Source: Sipunculus nudus (lineage: Eukaryota > Annelida > Sipuncula > Golfingiida > Sipunculidae). From it: a stretch of 64,000 nucleotides of DNA. Within the stretch, counting starts at the first letter, position 1, and each line of letters starts with the position of its first letter. The position numbers and the translations under genes are program-made. The stretch spans positions 17,594,241 through 17,658,240 of the forward strand of contig CM049318.1 of the NCBI GenBank assembly GCA_026874595.1, written 5' to 3'. The notes below the pieces were generated by a model that did not search any database, was not told the DNA's origin, and saw nothing but the letters and a program-made list of their open reading frames with translations. Below are positions 12,466-23,271 of this stretch, piece after piece.

Positions 12466-14760
12466 TGTTCACAATAATTATTTACTTTGTAGACCATCTC
12501 TATTTTTTTTGTATATATAACAATTGCACTCCAACTGGTATATCTTACTGTGTGGCCGTAACTGTGAGTGACGCTGGCGATATATGATTCCATCATTCCA
12601 TGATCAACCCATCGAGTGTTAGGAACCTCGTTAGCGCATAAGAAAAACACACTGTTGCCGGAATGCTTGGGCCAGGCATTAAGACTATGAGAATATAGTA
12701 TAAAGGTTTAACAACTGATTTATAAGATGATGGGAACATTTTGCAGTTTAGTTTTAGTTAAGCAATAAACTTAGTTTTCTAGATATCTGAATATTTTTAT
12801 ATAAATCATCGGATATACCAGCAAGTGTTTGTTCTCATAATATGTGGGTCTGTACCTGGATTAAGGATGGCTTTGTTTGATTACAAGACTCTTACTAATA
12901 CTTTCTGCATTTCTTTTCTCTCAGGTTTTGCAGTTTACCTACCTTACTGACCCCACTGAAAAGCAAAGTGGTAATAACAAATATCGGACCAACACTTTTT
13001 ACATGTGCATGTCTATAAATCTGATATCAGAGCTCTCCATCCTAATCATGCCTTCTTTGTTTTGGAGATTCATTACTGTAACATTCTTTGGAGCAGTTGT
13101 CACAAGTTTGGTCTCTAATTGGAGGATGTGTGATATCAAATGTAAGACTTGTCAGAAATCCATTATGTCTGCCAGGTAGCCACCTTAGAAATCCTTTTGT
13201 CAATGCAGTTTCTGTGACTTTTTTGTTTCAATGTTTGGTCCGATTTAGAGAATGTTTGTTGTCCCACTTCAGACCTTTCAGAAATCCAATATGGCCACTA
13301 GGTAACGATTTTTATATTCCTTTTGAACATATTTTCTCAAGAACTGTTAAAATGAATGCAGTGGTACGTCTAATAATGTAATCACGCAAAGGATTGGTTC
13401 AAAGAGATCTGGACAGTTGGCTTGTATTGAATAAAAATCCATACAGAAGCACCGATTTATCAATAATTAAAGCATGGATTTCCTAATATTTTGCTATATA
13501 TTATTATCTTATATTTGGCCTGTGTGGTGTTCCTTTTGAAACTGACAGGTATCAAGCAAACCATGGGATTAGTTCCTGATAGCTCTACAATAATACCTTT
13601 TGCCTCAGACCATCAATTCACCGTGTTTTTACCTGACATATGTGATATATATTACTGGTGTCGTAGAAAGTTTCAACAAATTGGCAAAGAGGTTCTATAA
13701 AAAATTGACTGGAAGTTGTGAATCTCAGCCCATGATGTCGCAGGTCAGGTTTTGTAGCTGAGCGTCATGACCCATGTGTCACTTGTTTACATCAGTGAGG
13801 AGAGAATGTAAGACGCAGGACATGATAGGAATTTAGTGTTTTTTACCAATACATATCAACTTATATACAGTAATCGTGCGGTATGTGCAACAGTGCACTA
13901 TATTTCATGAAAAGGCCTATATCTGGTATGTTTACATAGCTTGTAAATCTAGTATTCCGTTGATTTAAGGTGAATGATCACCGCCTCGATTTGCACACGG
14001 ATCTGCCATGTGCTTTTGGTATAATTTTAGCCAAGACGGCAGTGACTGTTGATTCCTTCATTTGTAATTAATAATCTTAGGCCAACTGAACTTTTGAAAT
14101 TGTATTTGATGGAAGCGTCACATTATTTAAGATATATTTATTGGCGGTTGGTCCATTTGTATGTGTAACTCGGCAGAACTTGAGTAGTGCTGTGAACTTC
14201 TGTGTGAAAAAGAGGGGGGGGGGAGTTATGTTGAATATGGCCGTCTAGAAAGGGGGGTGGGATGATCAGATGTACTTACTTTAGAAAAGGGCTTGGTGTA
14301 TAGTCAAGTGCACTTTATTGTGATAATCCTGCAAACATAGATGGTGTTATCAGGTTGATGCTTATTACACTTGTTTATTGTGACATCATCAGATAGGTGT
14401 TTATATTTGTTTATCGTGTGACCAGCTGTTTACATATGTGACAACCCATGTTCTCTTGGTCCAGGTATATACACATGAGCTGGTATAGCGTTACCACAGC
14501 AGTACCCAGTAGTGTGGGACCTTGAGATGGTGCACAGTTGTAACTTTGATTTAATGCATCCAGTATCAGTTAAAATTGTGGATTCTTTGAGAATAATACA
14601 GAGAAACATGGTGTTACCTTTGATATGACATTGTGGCTATTATCTTCATATTGTGTTCATATATTTCTGGCTGATATTGTCATTTACCGTCATACTGGTG
14701 TAGTTATCCCAGGATTGTTTAGACTTAAGGAACATTATTTTAATTGTCACATTAACACCA
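12466..14760. other. Duplicated repeat-rich stretch, no supported gene
   Basis: A plus-strand frame at 12877-13179 is longer in B (43671-44015) and hydrophobic, but it has no domain and a one-base indel near 12863 removes the B start from A. Repeated 'cagaaatccaatatggcc' blocks suggest transposon sequence. It ends in the element terminus at 13756. Confidence 0.4.
13756..13789 (+). mobile_element. Solo right terminus of hairpin-type element
   Basis: 'gctgagcgtcatgacccat' followed by 'gtcacttgt' closely matches the right end of the 23272-26495 element, including a small TGAC..GTCA palindrome. The B partner is at 44584. I could not define a matching left end. Confidence 0.45.
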
Positions 14761-14772
14761 TATACTATGTAA

Positions 14773-15026
14773 TCATGTTTCCCTAGAGTTAGATATGAAG
14801 ATTGCTGTCGTGTGTAGTCCTGGCTGTTTCTTGTTAGATTTATAAGTTATTCGGAATCCAACACACATTTCAACTGGTTGTTTAACATTCTGATGCTTAG
14901 TGATTGTGTCACAGTTTTCATAGTTGTTACATTTGTTGGGTATATGCTTGTGTATGTATGTATTTTCATGTGTAAAATGATTTGTCTGCATTGCCGTAGT
15001 AGTATTTGTAGCAGCTGCATACTGTG
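14773..15026 (-). other. Possible exon with strong acceptor, unproven
   Basis: On the minus strand a T-run plus GTTATTCACAG acceptor precedes an open frame of about 84 codons ending TGA at 14773. Unit B (45331-45583) keeps the acceptor, the frame and the stop. Most of the roughly ten differences alter the amino acid. No domain is recognised; three Cys are conserved. The phase does not fit the signal-peptide exon at 16303. It could be chance. Confidence 0.25.
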
Positions 15027-15491
15027 AATAACAAAAAAAAAAAACACATTTTGGCATTTGTCTATGCAGTCTCACCATAACTTGATCATATTGTTGTGCG
15101 TGGAGCAATGTATCACAGGGTGGTAATGCGTACTAGAGCGTGAGAATCTTAGTAAATTGTGTAAGGGCCTCGCAGAACGCAACGGAGGGTTTATCGAAAT
15201 ACAGGGAAATGTAGAGCAGGGCCAGTTACAGGATTAAGGAAAATAGAGAAAAATGGGGGAAAATGTAACCCAAGAGAACTGACGAGAAATCCTAAAGATA
15301 GGGCCCCAAGGCAGTTATATATATATATATACACTTTTCTGTGTATACCCTCTCCATCTATAAACAATGAACCAGCATGGCTACTCATACATCTATATAT
15401 TTGTAATGTATGCCGTACACCAAATAAAGCCATCAGTTCTCCCTGCTGCATGCAAAAGTCGCCGTGCCGACACGTGTAGTGGGTGAGACTA

Positions 15492-15534
15492 TGACGTCAC
15501 TACCATGACGTCACTTCGCTGGTTCCTATAAAAG
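15492..15534 (+). promoter_or_regulatory. Paired CRE palindromes and TATA box
   Basis: TGACGTCA at 15492-15499 and 15506-15513, then TATAAAAG at 15527-15534. They are repeated 308 bp downstream at 15800, 15814 and 15835. TATA-to-tRNA-like spacing fits an external Pol III (or Pol II) start at the first base of the tRNA-like segment. Confidence 0.5.
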
Positions 15535-15561
15535 TGTACTAATACACAGTGAGGTTGGGAA

Positions 15562-15636
15562 TCTGTCATGGCCAAGTGGACTAAGGCAGCCGCACCGGAA
15601 ATCGGAAGATCGTGGGTTCGAATCCCACTGGCAGTG
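15562..15636 (+). ncRNA. tRNA-like sequence, unit 1
   Basis: Box A TGGCCAAGTGG and box B GGTTCGAATCC match consensus. The acceptor stem pairs at 6 of 7 positions, the D stem GCC/GGC pairs, and the T stem GTGGG/CCCAC is perfect. The anticodon arm keeps only three pairs, has no U33 and its loop is the wrong size, so a working tRNA is unlikely. It is better read as a tRNA-derived Pol III unit with a T-run terminator at 15642-15645. Confidence 0.6.
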
Positions 15637-15869
15637 AACCACTTTTCTGTGTATACCCTCTCCATCTATAAACAATGAACCAGCATGGCTACTCATACAT
15701 CTATATATTTGTAATGTATGCCGTACACCAAATAAAGCCATCAGTTCTCCCTGCTGCATGCAAAAGTCGCCGTGCCGACACGTGTAGTGGGTGAGACTAT
15801 GACGTCACTACCATGACGTCACTTCGCTGGTTCCTATAAAAGTGTACTAATACACAGTGAGGTTGGGAA

Positions 15870-15944
15870 TCTGTCATGGCCAAGTGGACTAAGGCAGCCG
15901 CACCGGAAATCGGAAGATCGTGGGTTCGAATCCCACTGGCAGTG
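15870..15944 (+). ncRNA. tRNA-like sequence, unit 2
   Basis: Identical in all promoter boxes and stems to the copy 308 bp upstream, again followed by TTTT (15950-15953). Confidence 0.6.
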
Positions 15945-15972
15945 AACCACTTTTCTGTGTATACCCTCTCCA

Positions 15973-15974
<2 letters not shown>

Positions 15975-16029
<55 letters not shown>
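15975..16029. repeat. (TA)n microsatellite
   Basis: TA run bounding the 308-bp tandem insertion on its right. Confidence 0.95.
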
Positions 16030-16031
<2 letters not shown>

Positions 16032-16302
16032 CAAAACCATATATGTACGTTCCGAAATAAAGGGTAGGCGCTCCTAAAAACGTTTCTATAAAACAATATA
16101 CTATACTGTAAGCGATACTATTAGCGATATACGGCAATATACATCCATCTATTCATATTTTTTCTCATGATTTTTTTTCCAATAAATTACCTGATCGTTA
16201 CGATTCTGTACTACAGACTTGTAAAAACTTATTCGAAATATGATATAAGCGAACCATTAAAAAAAGATGTTAGAATTAAATAAGAAGTAATTAACGACTT
16301 AC

Positions 16303-16366
16303 CAAATCCGAAGGCTGTTGCCCCTGCAAGGAAAGGTACAATAAGTAAAACCGTGATGCTCTTCAT
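16303..16366 (-). CDS. First coding exon of a secreted protein, signal peptide only (unit A)
   Basis: ATG at 16366 opens 21 codons reading MKSITVLLIVPFLAG then ATAFGF, a classic signal peptide (Lys, hydrophobic core, small-residue cleavage site). It ends in a strong donor G|GTAAGT at 16302, phase 1. An acceptor-like TGTCTGCAG lies about 20 nt upstream of the ATG. No downstream exon could be joined with confidence. In unit B the same exon lacks one base. Secretion is inferred from the leader; the mature protein is unknown. Confidence 0.45.
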
Positions 16367-16439
16367 CCTTGGCCGCTTATGACTCTGCAGACACAAGTTT
16401 TTAACCGCATCCCAATTGTTAAACGATGACATTAGTATC

Positions 16440-17630
16440 ATGTAACATGATGGTTACTTCCAAACAAGTCTTATCGTGTTGAGTTCATCGCGTGCACCTG
16501 GTGAATCATTATCAAATGTTCCACTGCACCCTTGATCTTTTTGTGGTTTGCTGTGTGTTTTTGACTCTCTTTAGTAAATGATTCCTCCCCTGGCTTCACA
16601 TGCCGGAGGGCTTTCCGAAAATCCGGCGTTGGCCTTTTACACAATGTGATTCACAGGGTTATTTTCTGTTCTTGTTTTATGTATGAATACACATAACGAA
16701 ACATACATGTCGTATATTGTATTCCTTGGTTTATATTCTATGTGTAGTTGAGCACTTTTGTGCAGCTGTAAAGGACAAATAATCCAATTATTTAATAATA
16801 ATAAAAATTATAATAAAAAAAAAATTATTCTACATTTGTGGATGTTTTAAAAAAAAGTTTTAAAATAGGCAATGACTGAAATCCCTTTTTTATGAAAATG
16901 AGAAAAAAAACTGAATGTTATCAATTGCTGATATGAAAGCTACACATCATATGTTTGGTTCTTTTTGTAAACTCATTCATTCTGTAATTCATGCTTAGTT
17001 AGGGTAGTTCATGTATCATATTTATATTATATAAATATTATTAATGAAATTGTAAACGAAAGAGTCACCTGACCATTGCCTTAAGATTATGATTTTTTTT
17101 TGGTACAATGAAAGAGTATAAATCAAGGTACCACCTAACATAAATTACTAAGTTAGAGTCAAGCTCGTTCAGCTATTCTTCACGTAACCAACGTATATGT
17201 CCTCATTTTATGTTAACCAAGGAACGCATAATGACTAGTTTGACCAGTTCTAAAACGTCCTTAGAAAATACCCTGGATTTTCTGCTATGCATTCTGGGAA
17301 ATATGTCAGCCTGAGTGTCGTTTTTTTATTCGCATAACCATAGTGGCATGGCACCTGGCATGGGACATAAATTTCCAGTCCTTAGTATCCAGTATGTATA
17401 CTCGAATCAAGTGAGACAGCATGAATGTGCAAGACCTTATAATGATGCACAACAAGATAATACTAAATATCCGTTACACCAACGAATGAAAACGGTATTT
17501 CGTATTTTGTTCGACATATTTCGATGATCGACTGCTCGTTAATCTGAATGAGAATGCAGATAAGAATGTATTTGTCTCCCTGACACTGGGGTATTCCAAA
17601 CATTTACAAGAGAAGATATTTTCCATACAC
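16440..17630. other. Duplicated sequence with partial divergence, no gene seen
   Basis: 16628-17630 aligns with parts of 46320-47270. The open frames here (17315 on the plus strand, 46844 on the minus strand) overlap, do not match between copies and have no domains. Confidence 0.4.
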
Positions 17631-17633
17631 ACA

Positions 17634-18097
17634 GGGCCCTGCTTTTCTGTTAGTGCTGCATTTGTTTACATATGGGTAAAAAGTTTAGGTTATAGTTTAA
17701 TAATATGACAAAAAAGAAACATTTTTTTATTAATATCCATGAGGGAACAAAACTCCTACTGGTTCAATTCATATTAAAGAAGATCCCTGTGAATTTGAGA
17801 AAGATCAAGCATTTCGTTTTTGAGATATCGCGTTTGAAATAAAACTTCACTGACGGTTGGACGGAAGGGCAGCCACGGTAATCACTTTTCAAGCGGGGCC
17901 CTAATTATTTAGTTTTTTGAAACTCTCATGGGCGCTGTTATTTTCCATGCACAAATGCCCAGATGTCACATGTTGCATATCTAAATTGAAGATATACCGT
18001 TTTTAATAAAAATGGATCCATTTATGTGAGATATCTCGAGACATATTATCTTTAAAAGTCATCGACCGTCATCAGGAGAGCTCTGCTTTATTTGTGG
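17634..18097. repeat. Interspersed repeat R, copy 1
   Basis: About 460 bp from 'gggccctgcttttctg' to 'atcaggagagctctgctt', with 'gagatatcgcgt' in the middle. Related copies: 22488-23271, 26791-27255 and 47277-47740. No coding capacity. Confidence 0.8.
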
Positions 18098-20322
18098 TAT
18101 GAACCAAGTGACCATTTATATATAATAATAATGCAAAAGGCATGTCCGCTAAGCCTCAAACAGTATTAATTCTGATTATGCTAAATTTGAAATCAACCAA
18201 GATTGACTGTGAAAATACATAATACATATTACTATCCTAGTGGTTGGAATTGGTTTTAAAATCATAATCGTTAATTGAAAGATAAAAACAACCGATGATC
18301 AGTTGTTAATAAATTATTTTGTTTACTATCTATAGTACGTTAAATAGAGTATATAGTGTACTACTACCTAAAATATTGGCCCCAGTAAAGAGTGTGACAT
18401 TTACATCGTTATGGGTAATGAAACCATCAGTCGACCCGCATCCATGTTTTACTTTACGTCGGACGAAATGTTCCTCATCATTTTCTCATACTTTCTTTGA
18501 AATCAACCACTCATTCAATGGGCCGTATTCTTATGTATCGATATATCGGTATATTACTTCTTGTATCGGTCACGTCATTAAGTAACTTCATATGATTCGA
18601 TATCTACCTGTATCGGGGAAGGTGATGAAGAACATTCGTGTCCAACTTCCGGTTCCGTATCTGTTGTAAGATTCAAGGCGTATAGGATAAGCTTAACATT
18701 TCTCCAGTCCGTCTAGGGTCAAGGACACTCCGCCTGTCGTCCGTCGCCAGGAGGGCCAGCTTACTGGTGTAATATAGTTAACCGCAAGTCCCTGTGTATA
18801 AAATAAATTGTATAATATGCACCGGCAAACTGTTTGGCAGACAATGTATAAAAGTGATATTAATCTATATATTAAAAAAGTAATGTACTATTTGACATGT
18901 ATTTCCTAGTTTATAGCTAGTAATATACATATTCCAAGAATTTTTTTTCCACATAAAAGTGAAATTATAAAGGTAGTGTAGAAATGTGAATTATGGATAT
19001 CTATGACAGAAATCTATAAAACAATTTGTAATACTGACTACCTAATGGAATTGATGGCCTTCAACTAGATTTGCCCATCCTTCGCATCCTTCATTCACTT
19101 TATTCAGTCGGCACTGCATTGTTGTTCGTATGATAGCAGGACGTGCATGTAGGTCATATGATTTAAGTTTACATATCAACTTGCCGCCATCTAGATCGAT
19201 ATAGAAAGTCTTACTTGAATAAATCATATACAAAGGAGTGTAATTAAAATACTTAAAATGGTTGGTCCATATGTGATTTTCCGAGAATTCATGAAACAGA
19301 TTATGGGCCAATATATTCCTTGACTCATTGGTGGATACTTGCTTTGACCCTAATTAAGTATTATGGGCATATTTCCATGTAAAATCGGCCATATGTGACT
19401 GCACAATTGTGAATATACCTGGAAGGCCAGATCATGAGCCAGACCTCCATCAAATTATAATGCATTTTTCATGGGCCCATACACAAACTGACCTGAAAAA
19501 TTCATGGGATACCGTTCATTATTGTGTGAGTTATAGACAAAAACACATCCACAGACAAACGAACGGGAATAAACGCCTACCCTCCTGACAGAGACAACAA
19601 TTAAGCTGTATTCCAGAGACTGCAAACATCTGCCATTTGTTTCCATAGACATATTCAGCCAACTCACTCTACATTTGTGAATATTACTTGATACGGTTTT
19701 TGAATCATGGAGAAGAGGGTGAACACATACTCCCCTAGCGGACGCAATGCGTGCATTTCCTGTTATAGGGCACTGAAACAATGTGTTGACCTTCTACTAT
19801 TGCCCAATTTATCTCCTGCTTGTGTCCACATACACTAAGAAAGCGATATGGTACACGAGAGCCAGTCTGGGTGTCACGTGATGTCAGCTCTGATTTAGGG
19901 AAAATAATTTGATAACTTCAGTTTCCACGGAAGCATCGTAAAATGGAGTTATCCGATGAAACATACGTGAACGGGCGGGTATATGCATCCCTCCTTTCAA
20001 ATGAATGTACTTTAAAAGTAGAAGGTAAAGCTAGTACTGCGTGTGTTGATGAGCAATGAACGCTCTACATTCAGCTTGCAATCCGGCTACGATAAAAAGG
20101 CATTATATCATTCTAGGCCTATGGAGTGGGAATATCATGAGAAGGGGAAACATATAATTATTTAAAATGAGTAAGCCTAGCCCCTCAACTAGATAATAAT
20201 GTTTAATATTTACGGTAAAATATAAACCCATCAAAATATGAAGAATAGAAAAGTCTGAAAATAAAGGAAGGGGCCAAGCGGAAGAACAATCGAGACTACA
20301 ATTGAAACTATTTTATTCTTAC

Positions 20323-20362
20323 CTGACTGCTCCGTAGAAGCAACAGTTGGGTGAGTGGACAT
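20323..20362 (-). other. Candidate first coding exon, very short
   Basis: On the minus strand ATG at 20362 gives MSTHPTVASTEQS, ending at a good donor CAG|GTAAGA. A second donor-like CAG|GTAAGC lies just upstream of the ATG at about 20368, which would allow alternative 5' splice sites. No following exon was found, so this may be chance. Confidence 0.22.
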
Positions 20363-22283
20363 TGCTTACCTGTGCACACCTGGTACTATGAGGATGTGGC
20401 GGTTACAATAGTAACGATAGCTTGGTGGATCAGGTGACGGTGTTGTTATTAGCTGAGAGAAACCGGACACCCAAAAGATATAGTCTGTACAAGGTGGCAA
20501 ATCCGAAATTGTCAGGGATGACTGGTACTGGTTCCTGGGTTCTACATTCGTTCATGTTTTAATAGAGTGGCCAGTGGAAAGGTACATATAAAGTATTAAA
20601 AAAGAACATATTACGTATTCTTATTTGTCAATTCTTCAAATGGCAATTATTACAAGTTATTAATGTAACAACCTGAAAATTTCCACTCGTTTCATATTTC
20701 CTGGATCGGTCGTAAAATTATTAAGAAGATTCGGACATAAATAGTGAATAATTCATGTAAAAAAGGTATTTTACTGAACAATAAAGTTGTGACAGTAGTG
20801 GCGAAAATTTTACCCACAACCACGAAACACCAATAGCACATGGACCGTCTGAAGAAACGCCACAGGGAGAAAGGTACGGAATGAAAGACGGCTGGCTGGC
20901 TTGAATTCACTACTGTAAAAGAATGACGATACCTTTACCTTCTAATTAAGATGAATGAAACAAGAACAAGATTTTATAATTATATTCCACACACAGAATA
21001 TAAACCTGCTTTCCTTGAGAACGATCATTATTTTCTTATAGTACTTACCCTTTCTTCAACTTTTCCATTGAGCAAAAACGTATAATGTTCAGTGTAGGTC
21101 CATTTTTCGATGCTGGAGGCGCCTGTACCACGTTACCGTTAGTCGTCCTCCGCCGTACCCAGATGCAGTTAAATAGGTGATGTTTAGAAACTTGCTGTTT
21201 CGTGATAGAACAGACTCCGGTCTTGCTTTAAAATGTTAAAGGTTATAACTACGCATTAGACGACGTAACGTAATATTTAAATTTTGGCTTCATATATCCT
21301 AATAATTTGGTCGCTGGAATTCAGAATTCTTGAGCGGCGGTTTTATCCGCCAGACACTAAAATGGTGACCTTGGAACCTAAAACCTTATTTAACGTATTT
21401 GTCAGTTTAGTTTGGTTATATATTCTAAGAAATACGATCATGCAGAAACATACGGGGCAGCCAATTGTTCATGAACCTGTTCTACAAAAATATTGTAATT
21501 TAAAGTTCATACGTTAAAAATAATTTATGTTAATATAAGTCATTTCAGTTTTTAAAGGTATATTAACCGGAGTGTGGAAATGTCACGAAAAACATTGAGC
21601 TCTGTTTGCCGGTGCCGTATTTTTTCAAGACGGCCAAGCGCATGGGATACGCCATGTTGTCCGGGTATTCCTTCAATAGCGACCCCTAGCGAGGCGCTTT
21701 GCACTTTCCAGTTCGGCCAGCTTTCTGGAGTTTTGTATGTCACATATTATCCCTGAAAAAAATGATAAGTAACCAGGTAAGATTACCTCCTCCTTTTGAT
21801 ATACGAAAGTTACTCCAAAAAAGTATATATCAGATTCAGACCTCCCAAATACGTGAACAGTTTGAGCCCTAGAGAATTAAAATAAATACGGAATATTATA
21901 TACGATCTTATGTAATTTTCTTAAAAGAAGATAAATCGAAAAAAGAACGCCACGAAGTTTTTTGTCAGTGGCTAGTCCCGATCGCACTAGATAGTTACAG
22001 GACTTGAAATTGACTGCAACACGATTTCCAATCATGCCTTTTAATGGGAACGTTAATGGTACCATGAAATATAGAAGAATGGACATGGAAAGGGAGTAAA
22101 TGAATGTGGTACCTGAACAGGACAACCATAAGGACTTGCCTCAGGGGAATACGAAAAATGAACAGAGTAGTTCCCGTTTCCTGTCGTTGATAGGTGCATC
22201 TCAACACGAAAGAAAGAAATTTCCTCGAGAGGCCCTGTGAAAAGATGCTTATTATTAATCACTGTCAATCATACGTTATTACA

Positions 22284-23271
22284 TGTTTAAGCTTTTACAT
22301 TCCCAGGATGAGGGCGTGGTTAAAAAAAATAATTCCGTTCAGATCGTTGCCGATGCACGTCCCCTTGAAATAAAACTCTTTCCACAGATGGATGTTCGCC
22401 TGGACAGTGTCCTCTGAATACTTTGATTGCATACCCGTGCCCTTTTCAACCTGGCAGGTTTACTAGATGTGGTCGGACAATGGTCCTCATATGGCCCCGC
22501 CTTTCTGGTAGTGCTGGATTTGTTTACATATGGGTAAAAAAGTTTACGTTATAGTTTTATAATATGACAAAAAGACACAGGTTTTTATAAATATCCATGA
22601 GGGAACAAAAATCCTACTGGTTCAATTCAAATTAAAGAGGATATATCTGAAATAATGTGTGCAATACAAAACACCGATTATTCTCTGGCGGCCATATTTG
22701 ATTTAGAGCAAGTCTGTAATCTACAAGGATGGAGTTCTCATAGGCATCAATCATCTCTGTAAATTTGAAAAAAAACATATATCAAGGGTATTCTGTTAGT
22801 GAAAATGTTTGCGACAGAAAATCCCGATTATGGTCCTGTCGCCATATTGGATTTTTGGCGGGTGTGCAATTTTAACGTTGATGGAGCCCTCATAGGTACC
22901 GATCATCCCTGTGACTATGAGAAAATCTAGCGTGTTCTTGTTGATAAATCTTGCGCGAAAGAAAATCACATAGTTAGCTCTGGCAGCCATACTGGAATCC
23001 GGACAGGTCTAGAAATCAACAGATTCGGAGCCCTTTTCAGAACCAATCATCTCTGTGAATTTAAGAACGATCAAGCTCGTCGTTTTTGAGATATCGCGTT
23101 CGAAATAAAGCGTCACTGACGGTCAGGCGGAAGGGCAGACACGGGAAATCACTTTTCAAGCGGGGCCCTAATTATTTAGTTTATTGAAACTCTCATGAGC
23201 GCTGTCATTTTTCATACACAAATGCCCAGATGTCACAGGTTGCATATCTAAATTGAAGATATACCGTTTTT
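22284..23271. repeat. Extended R repeat, copy 2 (left part, interrupted)
   Basis: Starts at 'cccaggatgagggcgtgg', matches 26605 onward, and includes the R body. It stops at 'ataccgttttt', where the 23272 element begins, and its right end resumes at 26496-26597. Confidence 0.8.
22660..23065. repeat. ~146-bp tandem repeat, three diverged units
   Basis: Blocks starting near 22674, 22822 and 22966 share 'gccatattgg', 'ctcatag' and 'atcatctctgtgaattt' texts. They lie inside R copy 2 and are absent from copies 1, 3 and 4. Confidence 0.65.

Larger units (their letters stand above)
15332..15976 (+). repeat. Tandem 308-bp units with TATA box, tRNA-like body and T-run
   Basis: Two near-identical 308-bp units (15332-15639, 15640-15947) and the first 29 bp of a third sit inside a TA microsatellite. 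Each unit has two TGACGTCA palindromes, TATAAAAG, a tRNA-like segment starting about 35 bp after the TATA box starts, and TTTT six bases after it. Unit B at the same place (about 45860-45905) has only TA repeats, so this is an A-only insertion. Confidence 0.88.

Noticed and set aside
15562-15636. Functional tRNA gene
   Set aside because: The anticodon stem has only three pairs, no U33 and an eight-base loop, so it is called tRNA-like only.
15191-16137. Several minus- and plus-strand open frames with WDSNPRSSDF-type peptides
   Set aside because: They are translations of the tRNA-like repeat units and TA tracts and recur exactly with the 308-bp period.
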